Shown: positions 18,154 to 31,534 of the stretch, one piece after another
How positions within the stretch are numbered: the stretch's first letter is position 1
How the letters are laid out: every line of letters starts with the position of its first letter
NCBI GenBank assembly: GCA_020852865.1
Contig: JADYZZ010000059.1
Location: forward strand, 1 to 64,000
Direction: 5' to 3'
From: Rubrivivax sp.
GTDB lineage: Bacteria > Pseudomonadota > Gammaproteobacteria > Burkholderiales > Burkholderiaceae_C
DNA: 64,000 bases
Program-made: the position numbers and the translations under genes
The notes under the pieces: generated by a model
Databases searched by the model: none
The model's input: only the letters and a program-made list of their open reading frames with translations
What the model was told of the DNA's origin: nothing

Positions 18154-20181
18154 ATGACCGAATCCGACACCCACAAGCTGATGGCCGACACGATCCGCGC
18201 GCTGGCGATGGACGCGGTGCAGCAGGCCAACTCCGGCCACCCGGGCGCACCGATGGGCATGGCCGAGATGGCGGTGGCGCTGTGGGGCAGCGGGCTGCTC
18301 AGGCACAACCCGGCCGATCCGCATTGGGCGGATCGCGACCGCTTCGTGCTCAGCAACGGCCACGCCTCGATGCTGCTGTACGCGCTGCTGCACCTCACCG
18401 GCTACGAGCTGCCGATGAGCGAGCTGCGCAACTTCCGCCAGCTGCACAGCAAGACGCCGGGCCATCCGGAGGTGGACGTCGCGCCCGGCGTCGAGACCAC
18501 CACCGGCCCGCTCGGCCAGGGCCTGGCCAACGCCGTGGGCATGGCACTGGCCGAGAAGCTGCTCGCGCACGAATTCAACCGGCCGGGCCACGCGATCGTC
18601 GACCATCGCACCTGGGTCTTCGCCGGCGACGGCTGCCTGATGGAGGGCGTGAGTCACGAAGCCTGCGCGCTGGCCGGCGCGCTGCGCCTGGGCAAGCTGG
18701 TGCTGCTGTACGACGACAACGGCATCAGCATCGACGGGCCGGTGCAGCCCTGGTACGTCGACGACGTGGCCGGGCGCTTCGCCGCCTACCGCTGGAACGT
18801 GATCGGCCCGATCGACGGCAACGACGTCGCTGCGGTGCGCAGCGCGCTCGACGCGGCGCGCGCCGAGACGCTGCGCCCGAGCATCGTGATCTGCCGCACC
18901 ACGATCGGCAAGGGCAGCCCGCACCGCGCCGGCAGCGCCAAGGCGCACGGCGAGGCGCTCGGCGTCGAGGAAGTGCAGGCCACGCGCGAGGCGCTCGGCT
19001 GGACCTGCCCGCCCTTCGTCGTGCCCGAGGCCTCGTACCGGGCCTGGGATGCGCGCGCCGCCGGAGCTGCGGCGCAGGAGCGCTGGAACGAGGCCTTCGC
19101 CGCCTACCGCGCGGCCTGGCCGGAACTGGCCGCGGAGTACGAGCGCCGCATGCGCGGCGAGCTGCCGGCCGACTTCGTGCGCGCCACGGTCGAAGCCATC
19201 GCCGCCGCCGACGCCAAGGCCGAGGCGGTGGCCACGCGCAAGGCAAGCCAGCTCGCGCTCGAGCTGTTCACCAAGCTGATGCCCGAGCTGCTCGGCGGCA
19301 GCGCCGACCTCACCGGCAGCAACCTCACCAACACCGCATCGACGCCGGCGCTGCGCATCGCCGAGGACGGCACGCCCAACGGCGGGCGCCACATCAGCTA
19401 CGGCGTGCGCGAGTTCGGCATGGTCGCCGTGCTGAGCGGCGTCGCGCTGCACGGCGGCTTCATCCCCTACGGCGGCACCTTCCTCACCTTCAGCGACTAC
19501 TGCCGCAACGCCGTGCGCATGGCGGCGATGATGAAGCGGCGCGCGGTCTACGTGTTCACGCACGACAGCATCGGCCTGGGCGAGGACGGCCCCACGCACC
19601 AGAGCGTGGAGCACGCCGCCAGCCTGCGCCTGGTGCCCAACCTCGACGTCTGGCGCCCGGCCGACAGCGCCGAGACGCTGGTGGCCTGGACGATGGCGCT
19701 GGGGCGCATCCACGGGCCGACGGCGCTGCTGCTGACGCGCCAGTCGGTGCCCTACCTGCCCAAGCCGGCGCTCGCCGAGATCGGCAAGGGCGGCTACGTG
19801 CTCGCCGAGCCGACCGAAGTGGGCCTCGGCCGCCGCCGCCCCCAGGCCGTGCTGATCGGCACCGGCAGCGAGGTGCAGCTCGCGCTGCACGCGCAGGACG
19901 CGCTGGCCAGGGAAGGCATCGCCACGCGCGTCGTCAGCCTGCCCAGCACCAGCGTGTTCGACCGCCAGAGTCCCGAATACAAGAGCGCGGTTCTGCCGGC
20001 CGGCATCCCGCGCATCGCCGTCGAGGCCGGCGTCACCGACGGCTGGTGGAAGTACGGCTGCGCCGCCGTCGTCGGCATCGACCGCTTCGGCGAGAGCGCG
20101 CCCGCAGCGACACTGTTCGACTTCTTTCATCTCACGGCCGACAACCTGGCGGCCGTGGTGCGCAAGGTGCTCGGGCGCTGA
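18154..20181 (+). CDS. tkt: Transketolase
   Basis: Transketolase (675 residues) is a thiamine diphosphate enzyme moving two-carbon units between sugar phosphates in the pentose phosphate and Calvin cycles. The N-terminal half has ANSGHPGAPMG and the cofactor region GDGCLMEGVSHEA with YDDNGISIDG. The pyrimidine domain carries GVREFGMVA and FTHDSIGLGEDGPTHQ, and the C-terminal domain IEAGVTDGWWKYG-like segments. An upstream in-frame start at 18073 exists, but MTESDTHKLMADTIRALAMD is the normal N-terminus. The gene precedes gap by 54 bases, a common arrangement of central carbon genes in this order. Confidence 0.97.
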   Translation: MTESDTHKLMADTIRALAMDAVQQANSGHPGAPMGMAEMAVALWGSGLLRHNPADPHWADRDRFVLSNGHASMLLYALLHLTGYELPMSELRNFRQLHSKTPGHPEVDVAPGVETTTGPLGQGLANAVGMALAEKLLAHEFNRPGHAIVDHRTWVFAGDGCLMEGVSHEACALAGALRLGKLVLLYDDNGISIDGPVQPWYVDDVAGRFAAYRWNVIGPIDGNDVAAVRSALDAARAETLRPSIVICRTTIGKGSPHRAGSAKAHGEALGVEEVQATREALGWTCPPFVVPEASYRAWDARAAGAAAQERWNEAFAAYRAAWPELAAEYERRMRGELPADFVRATVEAIAAADAKAEAVATRKASQLALELFTKLMPELLGGSADLTGSNLTNTASTPALRIAEDGTPNGGRHISYGVREFGMVAVLSGVALHGGFIPYGGTFLTFSDYCRNAVRMAAMMKRRAVYVFTHDSIGLGEDGPTHQSVEHAASLRLVPNLDVWRPADSAETLVAWTMALGRIHGPTALLLTRQSVPYLPKPALAEIGKGGYVLAEPTEVGLGRRRPQAVLIGTGSEVQLALHAQDALAREGIATRVVSLPSTSVFDRQSPEYKSAVLPAGIPRIAVEAGVTDGWWKYGCAAVVGIDRFGESAPAATLFDFFHLTADNLAAVVRKVLGR

Positions 20182-21240
<1,059 letters not shown>

Positions 21241-21274
21241 CCGGCGCGCGGCCGGCGCCCGCCGCGCCTTCGGC

Positions 21275-23032
21275 ATGAAGCCGCTGCTGCGCGCCTTGCT
21301 GGCGCTGCTTGCCGTGTTCGCCGCGGCCGCGCAAGGCGAGCGCCTGCCCGGCCCCGCGCCGTCGGCCGATGCCGGCGCGGTGGTCGTGCGCTTCAAGGCC
21401 GACGCCGCCACGACGCGCAAGCATGCGCTGGCCGCCGGCGCCGGCGAGGCCACGGTACGCATCGCGCTCGCAGGCCGCGCCGCGGCACTGGGTGCGCGCG
21501 TGGGCCGCGCGCTCGGTGCCGGCGCCGCCATCTCCGAGCGCATGCAGGTGGTGCGCGCCGACGGCGTGGATGCGGCAACGCTGGCGCGGCAGCTCGCCGC
21601 CGACCCCGAGGTCGAATGGGCGGTGCCCGAGCGCCGCCAGCGGCGCCTCGCCGCACCCAACGATCCGCTGTATGCCGCCGCCGCGCACGGCGTGCGCCCT
21701 TACGGCCCCGACAGCGGACAGTGGTATCTGCGTGCACCCGACGCCACGCTGCGCTCGGCCATCGACATCGAGGCGGCCTGGGCGCGCACGCGCGGCAGCG
21801 CCGGCGTGGTGGCGGCCGTGCTCGACACCGGTGTGCGCTTCGAGCACCCTGACCTGGGACGCGCGGCCGCCGGCGGCAAGCTGCTGCCGGGCTACGACTT
21901 CATCAGCGACGCCGCCGTCGCCAACGACGGCGACGGCCGCGACCCCGACCCGAGCGATCCGGGCGACTGGGTCAGCGCCGCCGAAGCCAACCAGGTGGGC
22001 GGCCCCTTCTACCACTGCGGCGCCACCGACACGGCCGGCCGCTACATCGGCGAGCCGAGCAGCTGGCACGGCAGTTCCACGGCGAGCCTGGTGGGCGCAC
22101 TCACCGACAACGCCCTCGGCATGGCGGGCACGGCCCCGCAGGTGATGGTGCTGCCGTTGCGCGTGCTCGGCAAGTGCTTCGGCAACAGCAGCGACATCCT
22201 GGCCGCGATGCGCTGGGCCGCGGGGCTGTCGGTGCCGGGCGTGCCCGACAACCCGAATCCGGCACGCGTGATCAACATGAGCCTGGGCGGCAGCGGCGCC
22301 TGCGGCATCGACTATCAGACGGTGGTCGACGAACTCGTCGCGCGCGGCGTCACCATCGTCGCCGCGGCCGGCAACAGCGCCGGCGGCGCGGTGGGCGAGC
22401 CGGCCAACTGCCGCGGCGTCCTCGCCGTGCTCGCGCTGCGCCACGCCGGCACCAAGGTCGGCTTCTCGGACCTCGGGCCCGAGATCGCGATCGCCGCACC
22501 GGGCGGCAACTGCGTCAACGTCGCGGCCGGCTCGCCCTGCCTCTATCCGATCCTCGCTGCCACCAACAGCGGCACGCAGGGCCCCGCCGCGTCGGGCTGG
22601 AGCGACAGCTACGACGCCACCGTGGGCACGAGCTTCTCGGCGCCGCTGGCGGCCGGCGTCGCGGCGCTGATGCTGTCGGCACAGCCGCAGCTTTCACCGG
22701 CGCAGCTGCGCACGCTGATGCAGGGCACGGCACGGCCGTTCCCGCAAGGCGGCGCCGACAACGGCAGCAGCGACCCGACGCCGGTCGCGCCCTGCGTGGC
22801 ACCCCAGGCGGGCGTGCAGCAGCTGCAGTGCTACTGCACGAGCGCGCTGTGCGGCGCCGGCATGCTCGACGCCGGCGCGGCCGTCGCTGCGGCAGCCGGG
22901 GAATCGGCGCCGGGCAATGGCGGCGGCAGCGGCAGCGGCAGCAGCAGCGGCGGCGGCGTGATGTCGCTCACCTGGCTTGCGCTGCTCGCCCTGGCGGTGG
23001 CGCTGCTGGCGGCCGCGCAGCACCGGCGCTGA
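21275..23032 (+). CDS. Secreted subtilisin-family (S8) serine protease with GlyGly-CTERM tail
   Basis: The product (585 residues) has a Sec signal peptide (MKPLLRALLALLAVFAAAA), an N-terminal prodomain to about residue 125, and an S8 catalytic domain. The triad is Asp184 in AVLDTGVRFEHPD, His265 in SSWHGSSTAS and Ser453 in GTSFSAPLAAG. A Gly/Ser linker (about 547-558) leads to the C-terminal VMSLTWLALLALAVALL helix and a final QHRR, which together form a GlyGly-CTERM sorting signal. Such tails are cut by rhombosortase, and a rhombosortase gene lies at 2566-3183. The protein is expected to be exported, processed and then released or surface-held. Confidence 0.9.
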   Translation: MKPLLRALLALLAVFAAAAQGERLPGPAPSADAGAVVVRFKADAATTRKHALAAGAGEATVRIALAGRAAALGARVGRALGAGAAISERMQVVRADGVDAATLARQLAADPEVEWAVPERRQRRLAAPNDPLYAAAAHGVRPYGPDSGQWYLRAPDATLRSAIDIEAAWARTRGSAGVVAAVLDTGVRFEHPDLGRAAAGGKLLPGYDFISDAAVANDGDGRDPDPSDPGDWVSAAEANQVGGPFYHCGATDTAGRYIGEPSSWHGSSTASLVGALTDNALGMAGTAPQVMVLPLRVLGKCFGNSSDILAAMRWAAGLSVPGVPDNPNPARVINMSLGGSGACGIDYQTVVDELVARGVTIVAAAGNSAGGAVGEPANCRGVLAVLALRHAGTKVGFSDLGPEIAIAAPGGNCVNVAAGSPCLYPILAATNSGTQGPAASGWSDSYDATVGTSFSAPLAAGVAALMLSAQPQLSPAQLRTLMQGTARPFPQGGADNGSSDPTPVAPCVAPQAGVQQLQCYCTSALCGAGMLDAGAAVAAAAGESAPGNGGGSGSGSSSGGGVMSLTWLALLALAVALLAAAQHRR

Positions 23033-23094
23033 GAGCGCGTGAAGGCATGAGAGGGTGAAGATATGAATCGCGCCCTGGGCCGAGCGGCTCTCAG
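23029..23094. repeat. Palindromic intergenic repeat, copy B
   Basis: CTGAGAGC (23029-23036) pairs with GCTCTCAG (23087-23094). The interior carries GTGAAGGCATGAG and ATGAATCGCGCCC, related to the arm and loop of the 3245-3296 palindrome, and both elements end in GGCTCTCAG. It spans the stop codons of two convergent genes (protease and SPOR protein), so it may serve as a bidirectional terminator. Confidence 0.6.
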
Positions 23095-23729
23095 GGCCGC
23101 TCGGCGCAGGGCCTGAAGCCGCGATCGAGCGCCGCCAGCCTGGCCTGCACCTCGGCGTTGGCCGCCGGCACGCGCAGCCAATGCCGCGGCGGCCCCGCCG
23201 GCACGGCGACGACGCGCAGGCCCGCGGACGCCTTCGCGCCGATGGCGGCGAGCGCGCGCGCGGCGGCCTCCTGGCTTGCATGGCGCGACAGCACGAAGCC
23301 GCCCGCGAGCTCGGCCGGCTCGTCGACCTGCTCGTAGGGCAGAGCCAGGCGCTGCAGTTCCTCGGCGCGCGCCCGGCGCGCGGCCGCGTCGGCAGGACGC
23401 CCCGCGAACACCGCCCAGTAGCCGGGCGACTGCACCTGCTCGCGCTGCCAGCTGCCGGCGTCCAGCCCGGCGCTTTCGAGCGCGGCGACAGCGCCGGCGA
23501 TCTCCGCGTCCCCATAGGGGCCCGACTCGAGGCAGGCGAGCGCCAGCGCGCGCGCCGCGCTCGCCGCCGGCAGCACGACGACCGTCTCGGGCCGCAGTTG
23601 CGCACCGATGCGCCCGGGTTCGCGCAGCCCCGAGTTCGGCGCCGGCCAGACGGGGGCGAACCAGCCCTGCGTCCAGGCGAAGAACAGCGCGTTGGCCGCG
23701 ACCGCCAGGGCGAGCAACGCGCGCAGCAT
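23091..23729 (-). CDS. SPOR-like domain protein, membrane-anchored
   Basis: The product (212 residues) has an N-terminal membrane segment (LRALLALAVAANALFFAW) and a SPOR-like region across about residues 90-180, with QSPGYWAVFAGRPADAAA and AGGFVLSRHASQEAAARALAAI. SPOR domains bind denuded septal peptidoglycan; this sequence is divergent, so the call rests on the pattern and the gene context. It lies 28 bases downstream of birA in the same direction and is probably in the same operon. In many Burkholderiales, from memory, a similar SPOR protein follows birA and coaX; no coaX is seen here. Confidence 0.65.
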   Translation of the reverse strand: MLRALLALAVAANALFFAWTQGWFAPVWPAPNSGLREPGRIGAQLRPETVVVLPAASAARALALACLESGPYGDAEIAGAVAALESAGLDAGSWQREQVQSPGYWAVFAGRPADAAARRARAEELQRLALPYEQVDEPAELAGGFVLSRHASQEAAARALAAIGAKASAGLRVVAVPAGPPRHWLRVPAANAEVQARLAALDRGFRPCAERP

Positions 23730-23757
23730 CGGGCGGACCGCTTCGGCTCGGGGCCGC

Positions 23758-24672
23758 CTACGCGACCGGCGGGCGCGGCGCGGCGGCGCCCAGACGCACG
23801 CTGACCTCGCCGCTGACGATGCGGTGCAGCCGGCCTTCGGCGTCGCGCAGCCGCAGGGCCCCGCTCGCGTCCACGCCCTCGGCGCGGCCGCTGCGCGCTT
23901 CGGCGCTCGAGGTGGTCACCGGCTGGCCGAGCAGCAGGTCGCGCCGCGCATACGCATCGACCAACGGCGCGAAGCCCGCGCGCTCGAAGCGGCGCAGCGC
24001 CCGCACCAGCGGCAGCGCGACGCGCGCCAGCGCCGCCGGCGCGTCGACGCCGGGCAGCAGTTCCTGCAGCGCGCCCGTCGCCACGCCGTCGACGGGCACC
24101 GGCTGCACGTTGAGGCCGACACCGATCACGCACATGCGGCCCTGGCCGACGCTCACCGTCTCGATCAGGATGCCGCCGAGCTTGCGGCCGGCGCCGGGGC
24201 CGTCGACCAGCCACAGGTCGTTCGGCCACTTCAGGCCGATGCGCGGCGCGGCCGACGGCGTCGCAACGTCGAGCGCCTCGGTCAGCGCGAGGCCGACGGC
24301 AAGCGACAGACCCGACCAGTCGCGCGGCGCCAGCGGCAGCGCGAGCGAGAACGTGAGCGAATCGACCGGGGTCGACTTCCAGTCGCGGCCCAGCCGCCCG
24401 CGCCCGCGCGTCTGCTGCTCGGCCACGAGCAGGCAGGGCTCGAGGTCGCCGGCGCGCCGGCCGTGCGGCGTCGGGCGCTCGCCGGCGTCGATCTGCCCGG
24501 GCCGCGTCACCGGCGCCTCCGGGTCGCCCGAGGCCGCCCGGGCGCGTTCGATCAGGCGGCTGTTGGTCGAATCGGTGCGCGCCACCACCTCGACCGTCAG
24601 GCCCGGCAGCAGCGGCAGCAGCTGCTGCCACAGCGCCTCGGCGCCCCAGTGCAGGTGGGCCGACTCGGTCAT
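23758..24672 (-). CDS. birA: Biotin--[acetyl-CoA carboxylase] ligase
   Basis: BirA (304 residues) activates biotin as biotinyl-AMP and attaches it to the biotin carboxyl carrier protein. The ATP/biotin-binding loop GRGRLGRDW and the KWPNDLWL segment are intact, and TDSTNSRLIERA marks the start of the catalytic domain. There is no N-terminal DNA-binding domain, so it is a class I, non-repressor enzyme. A roughly 30-residue insertion rich in Pro/Gly (about residues 55-80) lies between TDSTN and the EQQTRGRGR loop and is unusual. The start MTESAHLHWG is chosen by alignment of the domain; a longer frame extends upstream. No coaX gene follows. Confidence 0.93.
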   Translation of the reverse strand: MTESAHLHWGAEALWQQLLPLLPGLTVEVVARTDSTNSRLIERARAASGDPEAPVTRPGQIDAGERPTPHGRRAGDLEPCLLVAEQQTRGRGRLGRDWKSTPVDSLTFSLALPLAPRDWSGLSLAVGLALTEALDVATPSAAPRIGLKWPNDLWLVDGPGAGRKLGGILIETVSVGQGRMCVIGVGLNVQPVPVDGVATGALQELLPGVDAPAALARVALPLVRALRRFERAGFAPLVDAYARRDLLLGQPVTTSSAEARSGRAEGVDASGALRLRDAEGRLHRIVSGEVSVRLGAAAPRPPVA

Positions 24673-24851
24673 GGCCGCGCCCACGCGCCGGGTGCACGAT
24701 GGCGCACGGATCGGCATCCACGCAGCCGCGCCTCGGCCGGTGCGGCTGCGTTGCAGATCCTCGCGATGCGGTTGCGCATCGCTGCGGCCTGCGCCTGGCC
24801 ACGAAGGCAGATCCGCCGGCCCATGAGCGCCGCTCCGCGCAAGGCGCTGCC

Positions 24852-25421
24852 CTAGCGCTTCTTGCCCAGCATCGTGCGCCGGCAGCGCGCACTGCCGCAG
24901 CGGCATTCGTACTGCTTCTTGAGTGCCGGCGTATGGCGCTCGTCGACGATCAGGCCGTAGTCGTAGAACAGCTCCTCGCCGGGCGCGATGGCGCGCAGCG
25001 CGTCGATGAAGATGCGCCCGTCCTCCTCCTCGGCCTGGCAGTTGGGCTCGCAGGCGTGGTTGATCCAGCGCGCGGCGTTGCCGCCGACCGCGGCGTCGAT
25101 GACGCGCTTGTCGTCGACGTGGAAGAAGAAGGTGTGGTTGGGGTCGCTCGGGTCATGCGGATGGCGCTTCTGCGCCGCCGCCCAGCTCAGCACCTCGCCG
25201 ACGTACTCGATGATGCGTTCGCCGGCAGCGATCGGCCTGAGCGCGAACACGCCCTTGCCGTGCACGCCGCTCCGGCGCACCTGGATGCGGCGCCCGCTTC
25301 CGGCCGGCGCGGCCTGCGCGCCGGGACGCGCCCGCGCCGTCGTGCGGCGGGCCGCGGCGTGGGCCGCTGCGTCGCGCAGCTCGACGGCACGCGCTTGCCG
25401 CTTCGTCTTCGTTCGGTACAT
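24852..25421 (-). CDS. SET domain-containing protein-lysine methyltransferase-like protein
   Basis: The product (189 residues) has a basic Ala/Arg-rich N-terminus (about 45 residues) and a SET domain: RRSGVHGKGVFALRPI, then EYVGEVLSW, ARWINHACEPNCQA (the NHxCxPN motif), EELFYDYGL, and a Cys-rich post-SET-like end CRCGSARCRRTML. All elements for SAM binding and lysine methylation are there. SET proteins are better known from eukaryotes and intracellular bacteria, but small SET proteins are recurrent in Burkholderiales. An alternative ATG lies 9 bases upstream at 25430. Its substrate is unknown. It is divergent from the topoisomerase gene. The 179-base gap after birA holds only a small GATGCG/CGCATC hairpin at about 24767. 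Confidence 0.85.
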   Translation of the reverse strand: MYRTKTKRQARAVELRDAAAHAAARRTTARARPGAQAAPAGSGRRIQVRRSGVHGKGVFALRPIAAGERIIEYVGEVLSWAAAQKRHPHDPSDPNHTFFFHVDDKRVIDAAVGGNAARWINHACEPNCQAEEEDGRIFIDALRAIAPGEELFYDYGLIVDERHTPALKKQYECRCGSARCRRTMLGKKR

Positions 25422-25494
25422 TGAAAGCATGCGGGCGCGCGCGGGTGCGCGCGCGAGAGGCGGCATTGTAGGCACGCCGAGAGTCAGGGGAGCG

Positions 25495-28109
<2,615 letters not shown>

Positions 28110-28113
<4 letters not shown>

Positions 28114-28430
28114 CCGCTGCGCGGCCCTGCCTCGCGCCGGCGCCCGCCGGCGGCGTGTTGCTGCGGCTGGCCGTCGTTGCGGGCGCGCGCAGGAGCGGCG
28201 CCGACGGCCTGTTCGACGGCGCGCTGCGCGTGCGCCTCGTCGCGCCGGCGGTGGAGGGCAAGGCCAACGAGGCGCTCCTGGCCTGGCTGGCCGCCGAGCT
28301 CGGGCTGCCGCGCCGCGCCGTCGTGCTCGCGCAAGGGCCGACGGCGAGGCGCAAGACGGTGGCCATCGACGCGCCGCTGGCGCAGGTGCAGGACTGGCTC
28401 GAGCGCACGCTCGCCCGCAGGTCGGCGTGA
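28110..28430 (+). CDS. DUF167 (YggU family) protein
   Basis: The product (106 residues) is a small DUF167 protein. The motif [23 protein letters not shown] is characteristic. The family is of unknown function with a compact alpha/beta fold. The start overlaps the topB stop by 4 nt (ATGA), and its stop overlaps the following GTG by 4 nt, so all three genes are probably translated from one mRNA. Confidence 0.88.
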
Positions 28431-29401
28431 CGCTCCTGGTCCTGCACAAGCTGCTGGCGATCCTGCTCACGATCGCGCTGGGCTACGGCGCGGCGCGCGC
28501 GCGCCGGCTGGGCGAGGACGTGACCGCCGTCGCCCGCGTGCTCGGCAACATCGCCTTCACGGTGTTCGTGCCGGCGCTGCTGTTTCGCACCACGGCGCGC
28601 CTGGACTTCGCGACGCTGCCCTGGCGCACCGTGAGCGCCTTCTTCGTTCCGGTGCTCGTGGTGCTGCTGGGCACCTACCTGTGGCAGCGCCGGCGCCAGC
28701 CCTCGCAGCCCGCCGCGCCGGCGGTGCGCGCCCTCTCGGCCTCGTTCGGCAACTCGGTGCAGCTCGGCATCCCGTTCGCCGCGGCGCTGTTCGGCGAAAC
28801 CGGCCTGGGCATCCACATCACGCTCGTGAGCCTGCACGCGCTGGTGCTGCTGACCGTGGCCACGACGCTGGCCGAGCTCGATTGCGCCCATGCGCGCGCG
28901 ACCCATCTGGACGCCAGACCGCTGGCGCACACGCTCATGCTGACGGTGCGCAACACGGTGCTGCACCCGGTCATCTTGCCGGTGCTCGCCGGGCTGGCGT
29001 GGAACGTCGTCGGACTCGGTCTGCACGAGGTGGTCGACGAGGTGCTCGTGCTGCTGGCCGGCGCCGTCGTGCCGGTGTGCCTGGTGCTGATCGGCGTCAC
29101 GCTCGCCGCCTACGGCGTGCGCGGGCGCGTGCGCGCCGCGGCCGGCATCGCCGCGCTCAAGCTCCTGGTGCAGCCCGCGCTCGTGCTGACGGTGGCGCAC
29201 TGGGGCTTCGGCCTGGCCGGCGTGCCGCTGGCGGTGGTGGTGATGCTCGCGGCGATGCCGGTGGGCAGCAACGCGCTGATCCTCGCGCAGCGCTACGACA
29301 CGCTCGAAGCCGAGGCCACGGCGGCGATCGTGCTGTCGACCTTCGCCTTCGCCGCCAGCGCCACGCTCTGGCTGACGCTGCTCGGGCGCATCGGCGGCTG
29401 A
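28427..29401 (+). CDS. AEC (auxin efflux carrier) family transporter
   Basis: The product (324 residues, GTG start) is an inner-membrane permease with about ten helices. The first half opens with [19 protein letters not shown] and includes [15 protein letters not shown]; the second half ends in [17 protein letters not shown], the typical AEC C-terminal motif, followed by the last helix. Substrates in this family include organic acids such as malonate, and none can be assigned here. A hydrophilic loop at about residues 160-175 separates the two halves. The start overlaps the DUF167 stop (GTGA). Confidence 0.88.
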   Translation: MTLLVLHKLLAILLTIALGYGAARARRLGEDVTAVARVLGNIAFTVFVPALLFRTTARLDFATLPWRTVSAFFVPVLVVLLGTYLWQRRRQPSQPAAPAVRALSASFGNSVQLGIPFAAALFGETGLGIHITLVSLHALVLLTVATTLAELDCAHARATHLDARPLAHTLMLTVRNTVLHPVILPVLAGLAWNVVGLGLHEVVDEVLVLLAGAVVPVCLVLIGVTLAAYGVRGRVRAAAGIAALKLLVQPALVLTVAHWGFGLAGVPLAVVVMLAAMPVGSNALILAQRYDTLEAEATAAIVLSTFAFAASATLWLTLLGRIGG

Positions 29402-29514
29402 GGCCCGCGCCGGGCCGGCCGCTGCTGCTGCGCGGGCGCTGCACCGCAGGCCCGGCGTGCTGCGCCGGCCGTGCGCCGGCGCGCAGCGGATGCGGTTTTG
29501 GGACAATCCCGGCC

Positions 29515-30789
29515 ATGTCTGCTGCCGACCTCGCCGCCTACATGGCCCACCTGGGCGCGGCTGCGCGCGCCGCGTCACGTCGTCTGGCGGCGGCCCCTTC
29601 GGCCGCCAAGGACGCCGCGCTGCGCGCGCTGGCACGCCGGCTGCGCGCGGCGAGCGCCGCGCTCGTGGCGGCCAACGCACCCGACGTCGCCGCGGCCGAG
29701 GCCGCCGGCGTCGCCGCGCCGCTGGTCGAGCGCCTGCGCCTCACGCCGAAGATCGTGGAGACGCTGGCCGAAGGCTGCGATCAGCTCGCCGCGATGCCCG
29801 ACCCGGTGGGCGAGATCACCGAGCTTAGGCGCCGCCCGAGCGGCATCGCCGTCGGCCGCATGCGCGTACCGCTGGGCGTGTTCGGCATGATCTACGAGAG
29901 CCGGCCGAACGTCACCGTCGAAGCCGCCTCGCTCGCCGTCAAGAGCGGCAACGCCTGCATCCTGCGCGGCGGCTCGGAGGCGCTTGCGTCCAATCTGGCG
30001 CTCGCGCTCGAGGTGCGCGCCGCGCTCGCCGAAGCGGCGCTGCCGGCCGACGCGGTGCAGCTGGTCGAGACCACCGACCGCGCGGCCGTCGGCCACCTGA
30101 TCGCGATGCCCGAGGCGGTCGATCTCGTGATCCCGCGCGGCGGCAAGAGCCTGATCGAGCGCATCGCGCGCGAGGCGCGCGTGCCGGTGCTCAAGCACCT
30201 GGACGGCAACTGCCATGTCTACATCGACGCCGAGGTCGACCTCGAGCTCGCGCTGCGCGTGACCGACAACGCCAAGACGCAGAAATACAGCCCGTGCAAC
30301 GCCGCCGAGTCGCTGCTCGTGCACGCGGCGCAGGCGCCGGTCTTCCTGCCGCGCATCGGCGCGCTGTTCGCCGCCAAGGGCGTGCAGATGCGCTGCTGCC
30401 CGCGCGCGCTGGCGCTGCTCGCGCCGCTGCCGCAGGCGGTGCCCGCGGCCGCGAGCGACTGGAGCGAGGAATACCTCGCGCCCGTCATCAGCGTGAAGGT
30501 GGTCGACACGCTGGACGAGGCGATCGCGCACATCGAGCGCCACGGCTCGCACCACACCGACGCGATCCTGACGACGAACCATCCGAACGCGATGCGCTTC
30601 CTGCGCGAAGTCGATTCGGCCAGCGTGATGGTCAACGCGAGCACGCGCTTTGCCGACGGCTTCGAGTACGGCCTGGGCGCCGAGATCGGCATCAGCACCG
30701 ACAAGCTGCACGCGCGCGGTCCGGTCGGGCTCGAGGGCCTGACCTCGCTCAAGTGGGTCGTGCTCGGCCAGGGCGAGGTGCGCGGCTGA
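29515..30789 (+). CDS. proA: Gamma-glutamyl phosphate reductase
   Basis: ProA (424 residues, normal length) reduces gamma-glutamyl phosphate to glutamate semialdehyde in proline synthesis. The N-terminal NADPH-binding domain has [21 protein letters not shown] and [11 protein letters not shown]; the catalytic domain has [12 protein letters not shown], with the active-site cysteine, and ends [20 protein letters not shown]. The ATG at 29515 gives the standard [14 protein letters not shown] start. proB is not in this window. The gap of 113 bases after the AEC gene is GC-rich and has no clear terminator. Confidence 0.97.
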   Translation: MSAADLAAYMAHLGAAARAASRRLAAAPSAAKDAALRALARRLRAASAALVAANAPDVAAAEAAGVAAPLVERLRLTPKIVETLAEGCDQLAAMPDPVGEITELRRRPSGIAVGRMRVPLGVFGMIYESRPNVTVEAASLAVKSGNACILRGGSEALASNLALALEVRAALAEAALPADAVQLVETTDRAAVGHLIAMPEAVDLVIPRGGKSLIERIAREARVPVLKHLDGNCHVYIDAEVDLELALRVTDNAKTQKYSPCNAAESLLVHAAQAPVFLPRIGALFAAKGVQMRCCPRALALLAPLPQAVPAAASDWSEEYLAPVISVKVVDTLDEAIAHIERHGSHHTDAILTTNHPNAMRFLREVDSASVMVNASTRFADGFEYGLGAEIGISTDKLHARGPVGLEGLTSLKWVVLGQGEVRG

Positions 30790-30817
30790 ACGCGGCGGCG
30801 CGCCGGCGCTGAACGTC

Positions 30818-31534
30818 GTGGCTGCCGCTTCCTCGGCCGTCTCCTCGGCCGTCTCCTCCGCCGCTTCGTCGGCCGCTTCGTCCGCAGTCCCCTCGGCCGC
30901 TTCGTCGGCGGCATCCTCCGCCGCCGGCACCGCCGGCGATGCGCTGGCGTCGGCCTTCGATCGCATCGCCGCCGTCACGGCATCGATGGGCCGCACCGAC
31001 TGGCTCGCGATCGCACTGGCCGTGGTGCTGTTCTTCTGGGCTCTGGGCGCCTACAACCGGCTCGTCGTACTGCGCAAGGCGGTGGTCGACGCCTGGGCGG
31101 CGGCGGCCGAAGTGCAATGGCGCCGGCATGAGCACACGCACGCGCTGCTGGCGGCGCTGCGCGAGCCGCTGGCCGCCGAGCGCGGGGCACTGCAGGCGCT
31201 GGCACAGGCGCTCGCCCAGAGCGAGGCGGCCACGGCGGGCCTGAGCGCAAGGCCGCTGCTGCCCGAGCGCGCCGCGGCCTGGCTGGCCGCCGAGGCGGCG
31301 TTCGCAGCGGCCGCCGCACGCGTGACGGCGCTGTCCGAAGCCGCGGCCCCGGGCGGCGACGAGGCGCCGCCCTGGGCCGCCGCGCTGGCCGCGCTGCGCG
31401 CCAGCGACCAGCGGCTGCCTTTCGTGCGCCAGTTCTTCGACGATGCCGCCGCCGCCTACGACGCGGCGCGTGCGCTCTTTCCGACTTCGGTGGCGGCGCG
31501 CGTGTTCGGTTTCGGCCCGTCCGGGCGCATCTGA
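30818..31534 (+). CDS. LemA-like membrane protein with an Ala/Ser-repeat N-terminus
   Basis: The product has 238 residues from a GTG at 30818. Residues 1-40 are an imperfect SSA repeat. A membrane helix at about 61-78 (WLAIALAVVLFFWALGAYN) is followed by YNRLVVLRKAVVDAWA, then a long helical body, and ends FPTSVAARVFGFG. The AYNRL and final FP...FGF signatures fit LemA-family proteins, though the middle is divergent from the usual family. An internal ATG at 30986 (Met57) just before the helix would give a normal LemA length of 182 residues, so the Ala/Ser region may be untranslated. It follows proA by 28 bases. Confidence 0.7.
   Translation: MAAASSAVSSAVSSAASSAASSAVPSAASSAASSAAGTAGDALASAFDRIAAVTASMGRTDWLAIALAVVLFFWALGAYNRLVVLRKAVVDAWAAAAEVQWRRHEHTHALLAALREPLAAERGALQALAQALAQSEAATAGLSARPLLPERAAAWLAAEAAFAAAAARVTALSEAAAPGGDEAPPWAAALAALRASDQRLPFVRQFFDDAAAAYDAARALFPTSVAARVFGFGPSGRI

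Noticed and set aside
29401..29514. Intergenic region checked for a tRNA
   Set aside because: No cloverleaf or TpsiC-like GTTCGA motif was found.
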